Assembly (NCBI GenBank): GCA_029891385.1 | Contig: CM057229.1 | Location: 2,294,001-2,358,000 of the forward strand | Source: Erythroxylum novogranatense | Taxonomy: Eukaryota > Streptophyta > Magnoliopsida > Malpighiales > Erythroxylaceae | DNA length: 64,000 nucleotides | Direction: 5' to 3' | In this document: positions 35,724 through 49,020 of the stretch, piece by piece | Layout: every line of letters starts with the position of its first letter | Numbering within the stretch: position 1 is the stretch's first letter | Program-made: the position numbers and the translations under genes | The notes under the pieces: generated by a model | The model's database searches: none | What the model was told of the DNA's origin: nothing | Seen by the model: the letters and a program-made list of their open reading frames with translations, nothing else

Positions 35724-38700
35724 TCACTGAGGAAGAATGTGAAATTCATGAGGCATGTAGTCTTCACTGGGTCTATAGTATTTGCTTGGAGAATACAAGC
35801 CTAAGTTGGATACTTGGCTGGTATAAAGGCAAGCAAATCTCTCAACCTGTAGAATCCAGAAAGAACAGATTTTATAGTGCCATGATTGCGCATTATAAGG
35901 AAAAGTATAGGAGGAAAGGGAATACGGAGACATCTTTCAAAATGACCGCAAAACAAGTGATTAAATCTTACCTGATGAGCAAATCGGGAATTTTGGTAAC
36001 CTGTCTTCATGAGTTGTCCCCAGACCTTGTGAAACTGCAGTTAATAACCGACAAGAGCAATCATTGACCTGAATTAACATGTGTAATGTGATAATGCTAA
36101 GTACTATTTATGACGGCCGGATGAATTTGTTCACCTTTTGATGACATTCCTGTTGAGCACGTCGATGGGCACTTCTTACTTTATCCTTTTTGCACTATCA
36201 GCAGTGAACATTCAAAATATAACGTATGTACAACATCGTTCATAAGGGGAAAGTTGAAAGGGGTACTAGCATCATAACACATGCATCTAACCTCTAACTC
36301 CCGCATAGCCTCATGTTTCTCCTGCTTCTGCTCAGCATTTAGATCATCAAACCTGTAGAAATGTGTAGGTTGGCTTAAAAATTAAAAAAGAACAATATAC
36401 AATTAAATTTGTATGCAAAGCTGTTAAGTGACCAATTCATCACAATAGCTTAAGCTGTTGTATGAGGTTAACTCAATTGGTTTTATATATTCTCTAACAC
36501 ACCCCCTCAAGTGAAAGCCTTTTGGGCTGAAACTACAGCAATCTCTTTACTTTGTGCTTAATTTAATTAGAATAGGTGGGTGATAGGATTCGAACTCATG
36601 ATCGTTTGATCATAGAGGCTCTGATACCATGTTAAGTAACCAATTCATCACAATAACTTAAGCTGTTGTGTGAGGTCAACTCAATTGGTTTTATATATTC
36701 TCTAACAAAAGCCCGTGTTAACAAGTGAACTATAAAAGATTTTAATTGGTGGACCTGAACATATACTTACTTGAGGGACCGGTTAAGATGATGTAAACAA
36801 TCTTCGATTTGATCACGATCATCCCTCAGTGATCTAAGGCACTGCATAATAATGTCATTTAGGGAAACAAGATAGAGTTTATTAATCCAGATAATTATAA
36901 TTGAAATGGTGTAATATAAATCAAAAGCTTTAATCTTATTTAGTGTATACAGACAGTAAAACAATCCTCAAAAAAGGCTGTCCATTTTGTGAAATAAAAG
37001 TCAAGAGATTGACTATAATCATCACATACGGAAGATATCATCCACTTGATTGCCAGCAGGCAATGAATCTACCATCCCATTCCATAATATGGTCCATTTC
37101 AATCACTTCTGCATTTTAGAAATTAAACAAAAGAAACCACGTAAAGGGGAGAAACCCATACTCGGCTGATTTCACAAATTCTTGCCAATAAGTTTGCCCA
37201 TAAATGGATTAAATTCCATCAAGCATCATTAAGTTGGACAGCTAGTTATATCAATATCTAACAATTTCCATTCAAAATGGAAGTTCAGAATGACTTGTAG
37301 TCTATCTCAGTTTAATAACTTGTAGCAATTAAGCAAAAGAAACCACGGAAAGGGGAGAAACCCATACTTGGCTGATTGACAAATTCTTGCCAATAAGTTT
37401 GCCCACATATGGATTAAATTCCATCAATTATCATTAAGTTGGACAGCTAGTTATATTGATATCTAACAATTTCGATTCAAAATGGAAGTTCAGAATGACT
37501 TATCTCAGTTTAATAACTTGTAGCAATTCACCTTTCGTGTATCCCTCAGTTCCCAAAGAAGTTGCACCTCCCTCTCAAGCTCTGGAATCACAAGCATAGT
37601 TCTCCAACCTGCCCATAAATGCATTAAAAATCAAGCTAACGACAACTGTGAACAGATGCACTGGAAACAGCCACATTAATATTGCAAGGGAGAAATAATT
37701 GGTTGTTGTCATCTAATGACAATTTATGAATAGGGAAGAAGTCACATATCATAATTTTGGAGCAATAAATTTCTTTTGAAGAAAAAAATAAACAACGTTC
37801 TCCAAAATTTCCAGGAATACTATACAGCAACTTGTTCAGAGGTGCACAACAAAATTGGACCAAAAGAAAATTTCACATCTTTAAACCTATCTCACATGCC
37901 AAATTAAACGTGTAGACCACATTACCGATAACAATGTTTTAAGGAATGAGCAATACTACTGCCAATTTGGATCAGATTATGGCTGACATGTCCATTTCTA
38001 ACTTTTCTTACCCAATTTTCTAGACCATAAAATAATTCCATGCATGCCCCACTTAAAATTACTTAGAAATCATATTGATTTGTGTTGCAAAACTGCTAAC
38101 CTAGCAATTTAGAAATGAAAATTAGGAGGTAAGAATATCATACCAAGAACCTTTTTGCTGCGTAAAATATCTCCATAGATATGATCACCAACATAAAGAA
38201 CCTAGCAAAACGTATATATTTGTTATACCACCAATTCAAACATCCAAGCATCAAATACACGAACGAATAAAAGTTAAGAAGAATTAGTATTCCAAACAGT
38301 CATGTCTGAAACACATCCTCATAAACCATGGTGCCGCATCACATCTAGTTGGTACACATTTCAAACCAATTAGCAAAAAAAGAAACAAGTTGACAAATAA
38401 TCACCTGTGAACTAGACTCAATTGAGAGCAACTTATGTAGATGAGCAACATTGCCTCCCTGAAAAGGCAGGTTCAAAAACACAATTAGCTTCAAACTGAA
38501 ACATACATCTCACATGAAATGCTATAGTTTCGTGGTGCCAACTACATTTTTCTTCCAAAGAAGGTTGGCATTATGAATGCTCTTAATTTTACAGCACATA
38601 TCTCATTACAACGTTACAGAATCAAAACTACCTGGAAAACTCGACAACTCTTATTTTTCTCCATCAATGATATCCTTGGAAAAGTATCTCCGACCTTTTT

Positions 38701-41700
38701 TAGAAATAAAATTTTGGATCATTGAAAGGAAGGACTAAGATCACCAGTGACAAATAAGGATGGCACACAATTCCACACAAACCTGGGGCATTGGAGTGCC
38801 ATTATCAGTGTTTAGTAGCTTTCCAGAATCAGCTTCCACCTCAAAAAGATTAGCACGATTTTCTTCATGAAAGAAGCTAGGTTTTGCACTGAACATATAG
38901 TTTACAAAAGTGTCAAAAGTCGAAGAACCAAAAGAAACACTCATTTTACCAAATAAAACTGTTAAAGTTAGCAGCAACAATAGGTTTGTTAGTAGATAGC
39001 ATTGGAAACAGCTCAAGACAGGGTAACCAGAAGATTATCAATATAAAGAGAAATGAATCTTAAAGAGTCAATCAGCCTGACAAAAGAAAGCAATCATCAA
39101 AGAAATGGTAAAAAAATTTATTCAGTGGATCACCCGTTACATCTAATGTTAGGAAAACTGAAATGGAAGATAAATTAGGACCAAGAGACACATCAGAAAG
39201 GGAAGGCGATAAAAGAATGGAATCAATACTATATAGAATTGAGGTTAAATGAATATGACCTGCCAGTGATGACTACATCAAAGAACTGAAGCCAATCAAA
39301 GTTGCAGGTTCTGCTATCGACCATGGTAAGTGAACCACAAAGAAAATTCATCACAATGTTTGTGTAATCCCATAAGCTGCAAAAGAGATGAACAAATACT
39401 CTCATATTTTACCATCCAAAGCTTTATGAGGAAACGGCAAAAGATTCTCTCGAAAATAGACATTATGTTTTTAGGCTACTATAGAAAGGGCATCATTAAA
39501 CACCTATTTGTCATCAAGAAAGTTGATCGACCAGAATCTCTGAGCATCTTAAGCATCGGTATTACAGACGTATCTTCAATGATATACCTGATGGAGCATC
39601 ATAGAAAACAGAAAAGATAAAATAAAGAATAAAAGAAATGCGGTGTCTGAAAGCCATTTTTAAGGAGATTAATGATGCACAAATCATGTATGACTGAGTC
39701 TCAAGACAAAGCCAAGAGACCACTTGTCCACTGGGAAACATTCATTAGACCGGACTTTCCGGGTTAAAGACAATGGGGTCACTACTCATAACTTATATAT
39801 GTTGCTCCACAAATGAAATACCAAATTTACCCTCACTTTTTGGGATCTTCAGCGACCATTTGCTTCAGAGTTCCATCGCGGTGACACATGTCAACTGCAG
39901 CACGAACATCTTTATACATAAGAGTATAACTGAAAGATTTGGTTGGACATTGAAAACGAAAACAATAAACAGGTGTATAAAGAGTGTAAGAAGCATAATC
40001 TAATAAAGTATGCATTCTTGCATGATGACACATCATCATTAATTAATCATTGGAAAGAAATTCTACAAAACATCAATGAAACACGCTAAATTTTGCTAAC
40101 ATATATGATTCATTTCATTTATAGCCACAAATAGTTTGTGTTACAGATATTTGCTCACATACAGCCTAAGATTATATTATTTGTTGCTTTATATGTAACG
40201 TGTGGTGTTAATTATTTCATCCGAAGGATATATGTTTCATAAAAAGAAGTCAACAGCTTAGAACTGCAATATATTTTCATATAAGATAACATACTTCAGT
40301 GTCAAGAAGCAGTGGAAAAAGTTAGATGATGATCAAAGTATTTATGAATATAAGATTAAGCTCATCCTCTAGTATACACTTGCCAATAAAAGGATAATGC
40401 TTGAGGAAACACCAAAGAGTAACACGCTGGGCCAGTTGCATTCCTTTTAGGAAAGCAATTTTTACTCTGAAAGCAGACTGTTTATAGAATCACATATTGT
40501 TGAACTTAAATTAATACAATGCAAAGAATATTTGGTCAAGAGGTGTATTATGAAAGACTGGAAAAGAGTTCATTTTCCTCCAAAAATTAAGAACACGTGA
40601 TGAATGGAATATAAAAGATTTCTGAAAGAAAATGAGCACTAGGAAACGTAAATGAGCACTAACTAATGTTCTTACTCTGCTCCCTCTGGAATCTTTCCTG
40701 GATTATGATCCTTAAAATCAACAAGCTGGGCAAACAAGTAAACTTCAGCTAATGAGAAAAGAGTATCAATAAGTGCATATTCGGGTCCATCAAAAGCATC
40801 ACGTATCAGAGCATTTCCATATGTGCCAACTTTTTCTTCCTTGGACATCTCTCTAAATCCATGGTAGGCAACCTTTACATATTTGTGATGATCCATCTGC
40901 ATAAAGCAGAATTACCAAATCCGATGCTTCATACGAGCCTGTAACAACCACAGACAACTGTGACCATATAGCTATTAAGAAAATTACCTTCAAGATGTTG
41001 CCTCTCTTTTTATCCAAAACCAAACCTCTAACCATGTATTTACAATCAAATAACCATTCCAGCAACTGCAATAGATACGTCAATGTTTTAGCTCACATGC
41101 TAAAATATTGAAGTTAAGAAGAACATGTTGTGACAAACTTACTTCTTGCGGATAACCAAGATCATACACCAACTTTTTGACTGTACCATCATATGCAAGT
41201 GATTCAAAAGTTTCAGGTCTGTATTGAGCCAGGGTATAATCCATATCGAAACCAACAGCTACAATGTTCTCCATATTCAGAGGTCGGTTGCAGAAGATCT
41301 GCTTCCCAATTTCAATGTCGCTTCCTTCTTCCGATGAGGACCAAATAAATGGTTTTTGAATGCCATCACAGATAGTCACATATTGATCACTTAGAACGGT
41401 TCTCTGACTTTTATCCATTCTGCAGCCAGCTGACTGGCCCCTGGTAGATCCAACGAACATGACAAAATGGTCAACTTCGAATACGACAATTGCATTGTGC
41501 CCTATATTGTCTCTCATCCACTTACTACACACCCAATAAATGGACAAACGGCCAAATTCCACGTCTTGTGTAATCAACAGCTTGTCTCTCATCTCTCACA
41601 TAAGAAAATACTCAAAACACCAAACATTCCAATTTCCACGAAAAATGACCATAAAATGCAAAACCCATAACACCATCCAGTTCCTTGCACATTCTCTTGA

Positions 41701-42353
41701 CTAACGAAAACAGAATAAACAGATTACCTAATAAATGCCTTTGGTACGGGGAACTAATCCTTACTTCTTCTACGTTTCAACTTTTCAGTACTTTCTTTAG
41801 CGATAAATCTACCACAGATGGAAAATATGTGAACTTGGAACAAGTTGACTAATTTGCATGGTTTCAACTATACATTCTCCAAGAAAAGAATCGCACACAC
41901 TTACCCGGGAAACAAAAAGACCTTAGCATCATAACTGCAAAACACAAACTAATTGAGCAAAGAGTGAAAGTGCAAACCTGGTCTAGACTCAAGAATCGTC
42001 AAGAAACGCTCCAAGTATCACCTAACAATCCAATTTCTGAGAACAATTCAAGCAGAATGCTCCAATTTCCACAAAAACCCCAAACGCAACAAAACGACTT
42101 CTCAGAACAAAATTACAAAAATGCAGCACATGTATCAATCATGTGTCAAAACAATCGGCGGTTACAGAAGAGTCTAAAAGCGTAACAAACAAACAAACAA
42201 ACAAACATACCAAGAAAACAAAAACAAAAAGAGTATTACTAAAGGAAACGGACCTGAAGAGTGAAACGGTCTGCAGTTCAGCTCCAGATGGAGCCAGAAA
42301 GAGCGCGGGAAACGAGGGGACAAGACAAAGAAGGGTTTATTGGGAAATGCCAT
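35724..42353 (-). CDS. HAD-superfamily 5'-nucleotidase (cytosolic purine 5'-nucleotidase family)
   Basis: Hydrolyses nucleoside 5'-monophosphates with a DxDxT nucleophile. Seventeen exons: 42353-42254, 41429-41143, 41065-40988, 40896-40676, 39929-39837, 39587-39504, 39376-39260, 38888-38783, 38694-38632, 38458-38405, 38201-38144, 37608-37532, 36841-36771, 36352-36292, 36194-36135, 36034-35972, 35846-35724. They total 571 residues with consistent phases and GT-AG borders. Motif I is [11 protein letters not shown] (nucleophile about D95), motif II FLMTNS, motif [15 protein letters not shown]. The C-terminus has the conserved [18 protein letters not shown] and [15 protein letters not shown] blocks. 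Exon 1 encodes an Arg/Ser-rich presequence that could target an organelle. It is the least certain part: a start at the exon 2 Met (41418) would give a 534-residue cytosolic form. Intron 13 holds a TRIM and intron 12 a tandem duplication, neither breaking exons. Confidence 0.93.
36422..36707 (-). mobile_element. Complete TRIM (miniature LTR retrotransposon) in a nucleotidase intron
   Basis: 286 bp: two 78-bp LTRs (36422-36499 and 36630-36707, four differences), each TGTTA...TAACA, around 130 bases of internal DNA. Perfect 5-base target duplications AAAGC lie at 36417-36421 and 36708-36712. On the minus strand, TGGTATCAGAGCC (36629-36617) follows the 5' LTR as a primer-binding site, and a purine tract (CACTTGAGGGGGTG, 36513-36500) precedes the 3' LTR. 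There is no coding capacity, so it depends on other elements. It lies in the intron between exons 13 and 14, in the same orientation as the gene. Confidence 0.95.
37121..37529. repeat. 206-bp tandem duplication inside a nucleotidase intron
   Basis: Units 37121-37326 and 37327-37529 share over 90% of bases by eye, with small deletions in the second. The duplicated block ends two bases from the donor side of exon 12 (37532). Confidence 0.9.
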
Positions 42354-42685
42354 TCGAGGAACACGAATTAAACGCTCGTTTGGGGAATCAGAGAGTGGCT
42401 CTTCGTGAATCGGATGCTCGATCACAAGTTGGCAATGCAGAGAAGGATTGCATCAAATTAGACTGATAACGGTTGTGATTGGAATTCGTGCTTAGGGCGT
42501 TAAGAACAAGCTTTACTCCTATCCAATCCAGATCAGGACAATGAGAATAAAAACCGATTCCATCAGCCCTTTTGCTACTGGAGGCTCGCTCGCCTCGTCG
42601 TCACTCAATCAAGTCACTCACTGCGCCACTAGCTCAAGGTGCCGTGTTGGTTGTGCTTCGTGTCCGACGTGGTGGTCGTTGGTGC

Positions 42686-42691
42686 CACGTG
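42686..42691. promoter_or_regulatory. G-box (CACGTG) upstream of the nucleotidase gene
   Basis: GCCACGTGGC is a palindromic G-box core with symmetrical flanks, about 330 bases upstream of the exon 1 ATG. It is the typical target of plant bZIP and bHLH factors; function here is inferred from position only. Confidence 0.5.
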
Positions 42692-42719
42692 GCGTATCTA
42701 CATAAACGGTATCTTTTGC

Positions 42720-44279
42720 TTCTTTTCTTCACATGAGCAAGTGGATTCGATGTTTTTCAATTTAATTGTTTATTTACTTACCCCCTTATTATTTTGACAT
42801 AATTATTTATCAGAATAAAAATTCAACCTCCACCACGCAATATACTGACTGAAATTATTATTAAAGTTTGAGTCGTTATCTTTTATACGCGTGCTGGGTA
42901 AATTTTTGGATTGAACTAATACTTTTTAAATTACGTTAATTTGATATTTTGTTTAGACAAATTCTATACGATGTATTCGATCCAGAGAATCTAAAAAAGG
43001 AATTAAATACATAATTTTTGACCTCATATACTTCCACTCTATCAACTAGATCATCTCTTATAAGGTTTATCAAAAATTTTACACCTAAAATTAATATTTT
43101 AAAATAGACTAAAAATTAAACTGATAATAAAAATTTTAAAATTTTAAAAATTTAACTAAATAAAGATCGGATAAAATTACAAAATTTTGAAATATTATTA
43201 AATTATTGTATTATGTATATAGAATTTTGAAGTTTAATTAAATATATGTTAAATAAAAATTAATTTTTATTTTAACCTATAAAATTTTATAAAATTAATG
43301 TATTAATTAATAAACAGTTGTTTTAACAATAAAAGTTCCTAAAATAAATTGACTTGAAAAATTAACAATTTAACCAAAAAATAAAACAGTTCAAGAACTT
43401 TATTAATGTACATATCATGTCCATACTGCATTAATTTTGTCATTATTTTTTAACCGAAATATAAAATAAGAAAAAATTAATAATTTTTTAAAATTTTAAA
43501 AAACTCATGAGATTTATACGTGTCAATAGGTTGGTCAAAGTAGGACAAAGTTTGGTGATGCGTGGCTCGGCTATTGATCCGAATATATTTTTTAAAAAAT
43601 TTAAAAATAATGTCATTTTTTAGTGTCTGTCAAGCCACGAGCCAGGTCAGGCTGACTCGTGCTCAACCAACGACTTGAAAAACTTGGTATTAAAATTAAC
43701 ATTCCTAATGATATTAATCTGAAATTATAAAAGTTTATATTTTGAAGTCATTGGTTAGGGCTGAATCACATCATAATCAAATTTAAAAATTCTAAATTTA
43801 AGTTAGTAGTTGTATAATGAAATTAAAGCACACCCATGTGTCCCACTATAAGTAGACAAAGCCAATTTGAAATTCTTTTTATAGTTGTCGGGCATTGGAT
43901 CGAGCCATGCTGGCCGAGGCTCGTGTTTGTTAAAATATCAAACCCAAGGCTTGTTAAAATATCAAACGAGCCAAACTTGGTCCGTTAAAGTTGAACTGAG
44001 TTAAAAATGTCATGATGTTAATATTTCCTTAATAAAGTCTTACACCTTCATGGCACGGTTAAGTTGATAAGAAGTTTTTCTGATTTAAATAAAATTGTGG
44101 GTTCAAATTTATCTTACGTATACAACTATTTAAAATTTAAGATCAAAATTTTATCTTCCACAAAAGACCTAATCGATTCAAGTAAAGCTTAATTTGAATA
44201 TAAATGATTTAAAAGCACATTCTCATAATTAATATTTTCCTAAAGTATCTCTCGTGAAAAAAAAAAACTTACACTTTTC
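42720..44279. other. AT-rich spacer
   Basis: No gene was seen. A GC-richer patch at about 43500-44030 carries degenerate GAGCC/GGCTCG words and a small direct repeat (TTGTTAAAATATCAAAC, twice near 43926-43970), suggesting an old unrecognised repeat. Confidence 0.5.
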
Positions 44280-44532
44280 TTTATCCTTTTTGAAATGTCT
44301 AGTTGTTATGAATACAACCAATTTCAACGATGTTGAAGCCCAAACAGAGGAACAAGCAGAGGACCAGCCCATTTTGAATGAGGAGCAGATGGTTATTGAC
44401 GAGCCACCAGGTCCAAGAAGGGGAAACAGAATCTGAATTCCTTCCAGAAGGTTAGCTGGTTATGTGATGACAAGATCTTGTCAAGAAAGCCACTAAGAAA
44501 TAACGAATTCATGGAGAGCTTCAGGGGGAGTC
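44280..44532 (+). mobile_element. 3' internal end of a second, truncated gypsy copy
   Basis: This segment matches 53281-53560, the region just after the chromodomain and before the 3' LTR of the neighbouring element, including the coding stretch from ATGAATACAACCAAT and the polypurine tract TCAGGGGGAG. It lies immediately before the first LTR, so that LTR is the 3' LTR of one copy and the 5' LTR of the next. A short internal deletion near 44290-44310 distinguishes it. Confidence 0.85.
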
Positions 44533-44752
44533 TGTTAGGAATTTCCTTTATATTGATTTGATTACTGTTTGTTGTTTTTTTAAATGCTTATGAACACTCT
44601 GAAAGTGTAATTTCTTTTCTCATCTCTATTCTGGCTTCTTCCTCTCATCTTTTTCTCATTTTCAGATTGTAATTCATTTGCAGCTGAATAATCAATAGAA
44701 GCTTTCATCGTTTCTGCTCCTATTTCGTTATTTCAATTTCTAAACGCTTTCA
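44533..44752 (+). repeat. LTR shared by the truncated and the full gypsy copies
   Basis: 220 bp with TG...CA ends, preceded by a polypurine tract (44521-44530) and followed by gag. It matches 53561-53783 with only small differences, mainly in T-run lengths. Confidence 0.92.
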
Positions 44753-47700
44753 TTGATGCTTTCATTGCCACTCTACACAAATGGTAGATCAGGTCTCCAG
44801 TTCGCGGCCACTCGATGAAACAGTCAAACATTTGATGGATGATAACGCTTCCACTCGTAAGGATCTGGAGGGCATGAGCGTGGTAGTCAAAGAGTTGATG
44901 GCGCGAGTCAGTTCCTTGCAGAGCTAGTCCCAGGGTCGTTCAGCAGCATCATTCGAGACTTCACTGGGCCGCCACAAACCAGCACCGATTCAGCTTTCTC
45001 GATTTTCCGGTGTCAGCCCCGAGCGGTGGATCTTGCAGGTTACCCGCTATTTTGATTTCTACAATATTCAAAAAGAGGAGCGTGTTACTATTGCTTCCTT
45101 TTATCTCGACAATGCTGCCTCTGACTGGTACGATTGGATGTATCGAAACCGTCAACTTTCAGGCTGGACGACTTTTACCGAGTCGTTATTACTCCGATTC
45201 CGTTCACCAGACTTGGAAGAGCCTGAGGGGTTGCTTGCTAAGCTGCACCAGACTTCTACAGTTAGTGATTATCGCGCCTCTTTTGAAGCCATAACCAACC
45301 GCACAGTGCAGTTGCTATCACATTTTTTGACCCATTGTTTCATCTCGGGCCTCAGGCCTGATATCAAGCACTCGGTCCTAGTGCATCGGCCCACTACGTT
45401 GGCTGAGGCAATAACCTTGGCCCAACGCCATGAACAAAGGATTTTGTTGGAGAAGGGCTTGACTCGGCCCAACTTGGGTAACACTAAACCCCTTCTGCCC
45501 ACATCTAGGCCGGTTCACCAACCTCTTTCGACGAGCTCTATTGGTTCTTCTTCCTCTTCGGTCTCAACACTTCCAGGCGGCAACAAGTTACCATTCCGCC
45601 GGCTTACAGCCTCCGAGGCAGCGCAGAGGCGGGCCAAAGGCCTTTGTTACAACTGTGACGAAAAGTACTTATGGGATCACAAGGGCAAGGTGAAACCCCA
45701 GCTCCTCTTGTTCGACGATGAGCCCGATCTACCGGATTCGGACCCTATGCTTCCGACTTCGCCTCCTCCAGAGTCAGATCCGATTTTGTCTCAGTCCGAG
45801 AGTCCCGTCGAGCCTCAATCATCTATCTCTTATAATGCCTTGGCTGGTGGTTCCTTAGTTTCGACGCTCCGATTCCAGGGGATGGTGAACGGCAGTCCTG
45901 TTCAGGTGCTTTTGGATGGTGGAAGCACCCACAATTTCGTGCAAACCAGAGTGGCCAAATTCCTTAACGTGCCGATCGCTACAGTAGCTCCCTTCTCTGT
46001 TTTGGTCGGTAATGGTGAGCGGTTACGGTGCGAGGGAGTGGTCAAACAAGTTTCTCTACTGATTCAGGGGCAGCAAGTCTCAATCGACTTCTATGTGCTT
46101 CCCTTGCAAGGTTGGGACATGGTGATCGGAGTAGCATGGTTGGCTACCTTGGGTCCGGTGGTTACCGATTATACGGCATCTGTTTTTCAGTTTAACTATA
46201 ATGGCAAGCAAATCCAGTGGAAAGGCGATGGCCTACCCAAAATTCAGGTAGTTCAGTTCAACGGCCTCCGACGGTTAGCTCAAACAGATTCAGTCGCTGA
46301 GTATTTTCGTCTTGAAATGGTCGCGCCAATTGCAGCATCATCCGATAGTTCGTGTGCGGAGGTTGAGGAGGTATTACAGGAGTTCAGAGATGTTTTTGCC
46401 AAGCCCCATGGCCTTCCCCCGTCTTGGAATAATGACCATGCGATTCACCTTATTTCGAATAGCTCACCAGTGAATGTGCGGCCCTACCGATATCCACACT
46501 TCCAAAAGCAAGAAATCGAGAAGTTAGTAACTGAGATGCTGCAGGAAGGGATTATCCGTCCAAGCACGAGCCCCTTTTAATCTCCAGTGTTATTGGTTCG
46601 GAAAAAGGATGCCACGTGGAGATTTTGTGTAGATTACCGGGCTTTGAATGCGGTAACGGTGAGGGATCGGTTTCCAATTCCATCCATTGATGAGTTATTT
46701 GACGAGTTATATGGTGCAAGATACTTTTCAAAGCTTGATTTGCTTGCAGGGTTCCACCAAGTTCGAATTAAGGTCGAGGATGAGCCGAAGACGGCTTTCC
46801 GAACTCACGACGGGCATTACGAGTTCCTCGTTATGCCATTTGGCTTAACTAATTCACCCTCGATGTTCCAAAGTTTGATGAATGAGGTGTTCCGGCTGGT
46901 ATTGCGCAAGTTTGTTTTGGTCTTCTTCGACGACATATTGGTTTACAGCCCAACCTGGCAGTCCCATCTCGAGCATCTTACGGCAGTACTTGAGCTCATG
47001 CGAGCTAACAAATTAATAGCCAAGCGGTCCAAGTGTGTGTTCGCCCAACAGTCAGTAGGGTACTTAGGTCATGTGGTTTCTTATCAGGGGGTGTCCGTTG
47101 ATCCGGAAAAGGTGGTGGCAATTAGAGATTGGCCTGAGCCAGCTTCGGTATGAGATGTTAGAGGATTTCTCGGACTCGCTGGCTATTATCGACATTTTAT
47201 TCGGATGTTTGCATCGGAAGCAGGGCCACTCACTGATTTGCTTCGCAAGGATAGCTTTGTTTGGACCCCGGCTGCTCTTGAAGATTTTAACAGGCTCAAA
47301 CAGTTGCTCAATGAAGCTCCAGTGCTTCAGTTGCCTGATTTTTTGTTTCCATTTATGGTGGAGACCGACGCTTCTGGAAAGGAGTGGGAGCTGTACTTTC
47401 ACAACAAGGCCATCCGATAGCATTCTATAGCCAAAAATTAAGCGAGAGGATGCAATAGGCATCAACATATCAAAGGGAGATGTTTGCAGTGACTCAGGCA
47501 ATATCGAAGTGGAGGCAATACTTATTAGGAAGACGATTCACGATCATTATTGACCAACAGTCCCTGAAGCAGTTAACCCAACAGGTTATACAGACACCAG
47601 ATCAGCAAAAATGGCTCGGCAAGCTAATCGGGTATGATTTCGATATTGTTTACCGCCCCGGGAAGCAAAACGCCGCTGCAGACGCGTTATCTCGGGTGCT

Positions 47701-49020
47701 TCCTCCAAACTCTTTGCTGTCTCTCACATTGAATGTGCCATAGTGGATGAGATACGGGCTACTAGCGCCACCAGTGATGAGCTTCAAGAGCTACGAAACA
47801 AGCTGACTTCCGCCCCCGACAACCTCCCTGGATATCAGTTTAGTGACGGGCTCCTACTGTTTCGAGGTTGATTGGTGATTCCCTCCACCTCTACGATAAA
47901 AACTCAACTCATGAAGGAATTACACTCATCTCCAGTAAGTGGACATGCTGGAATAGCTCGAACTTTCCACCGCGTTGCTTCAAACTTCTATTGGAAGGGA
48001 ATGAGAGCAGACATAAAGAAGTTTGTGGAGGAGTGTCAAACATGCCAGGAAACCAAGTCGGTAACCATGTCCCCAGCCGGCCTCCTTCAACCGTTGCCTA
48101 TCCCTGATCAAGTCTTTGAAGATATTTCTATAAACTTCATCACCGACTTACCACCATCTAAAGGCAAAACCATTATAATGGTAATTGTTGACAGATTATC
48201 TAAGTATGGCCACTTTATAGCATTGCCTTCTGATTTTTCTAGTAAAATTATAGCAGCAACGTTCGTACAAGAGGTGGTGCGTTTACATGGCATACCGGTC
48301 TCTATAGTATCCGATCGGGACCCTTGTTTTCTTAGTGACCTTTGGAAGGAGGTACACCGTTTGCAAGGCATGACGTTGAGGATGAGTTCTGCCTATCATC
48401 CTCAGACGAATGAGCAAACGGAGGCACTCAACAAATGTTTGGAACAGTATTTGCGCTACTACGTGATGGATCACCCTTCTAGTTGGCTGAACATGTTGCC
48501 ATGGGCAGAGTTCTGGTACAATACTTCATTCCAAACTTCTGCCCAAACCACCCCTTTTGAGATCTTGTATGGTCGTCCTCCACCGACAGTAACACAGTAT
48601 ATCCCCAAGGTTGCGAAGAATGATTTAATACACAGCCAGTTGCTTGCACGAGATCAGACCTTAGACTTGTTGAAAGAAAACCTGAAGACGGCGCAAGAAA
48701 GAATGAAATTGTTTGCAGACCAGAAGCGACGAGAAGTCACCTTAGCTATGGGGGATTGGGTCTATGTTAAATTACAGCCATTCAGGCAGAATTCGGTGAG
48801 GTTGCAGAGGCATCACAAGTTAGGACGCCGGTACTTTGGGCCGTACAAAATTTTGAGTCGAGTGGGAGCCGTTGCTTACAAGCTGGAACTATCTGAAGCT
48901 GCTAAAATACATCCGGTATTCCACATTTCCTTGCTTAAGAAATATGTTGGTAATCTAATGCAACAGGTGACACCACTTCATTTGGTAGATTCTACTTCTA
49001 CATTGACTCTTCAGCCTTTG

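Noticed and set aside
35693..36067. 124-codon plus-strand open frame
   Set aside because: It lies antisense to the last exons (35724-35846 and 35972-36034) of the nucleotidase gene and has no recognisable domain.
36585..36600. tRNA T-arm-like word GGATTCGAACTC
   Set aside because: Inside the TRIM internal region; no acceptor, D or anticodon arms around it.
42143..42466. 107-codon plus-strand open frame
   Set aside because: Antisense to exon 1 of the nucleotidase gene and partly made from a CAAA repeat.
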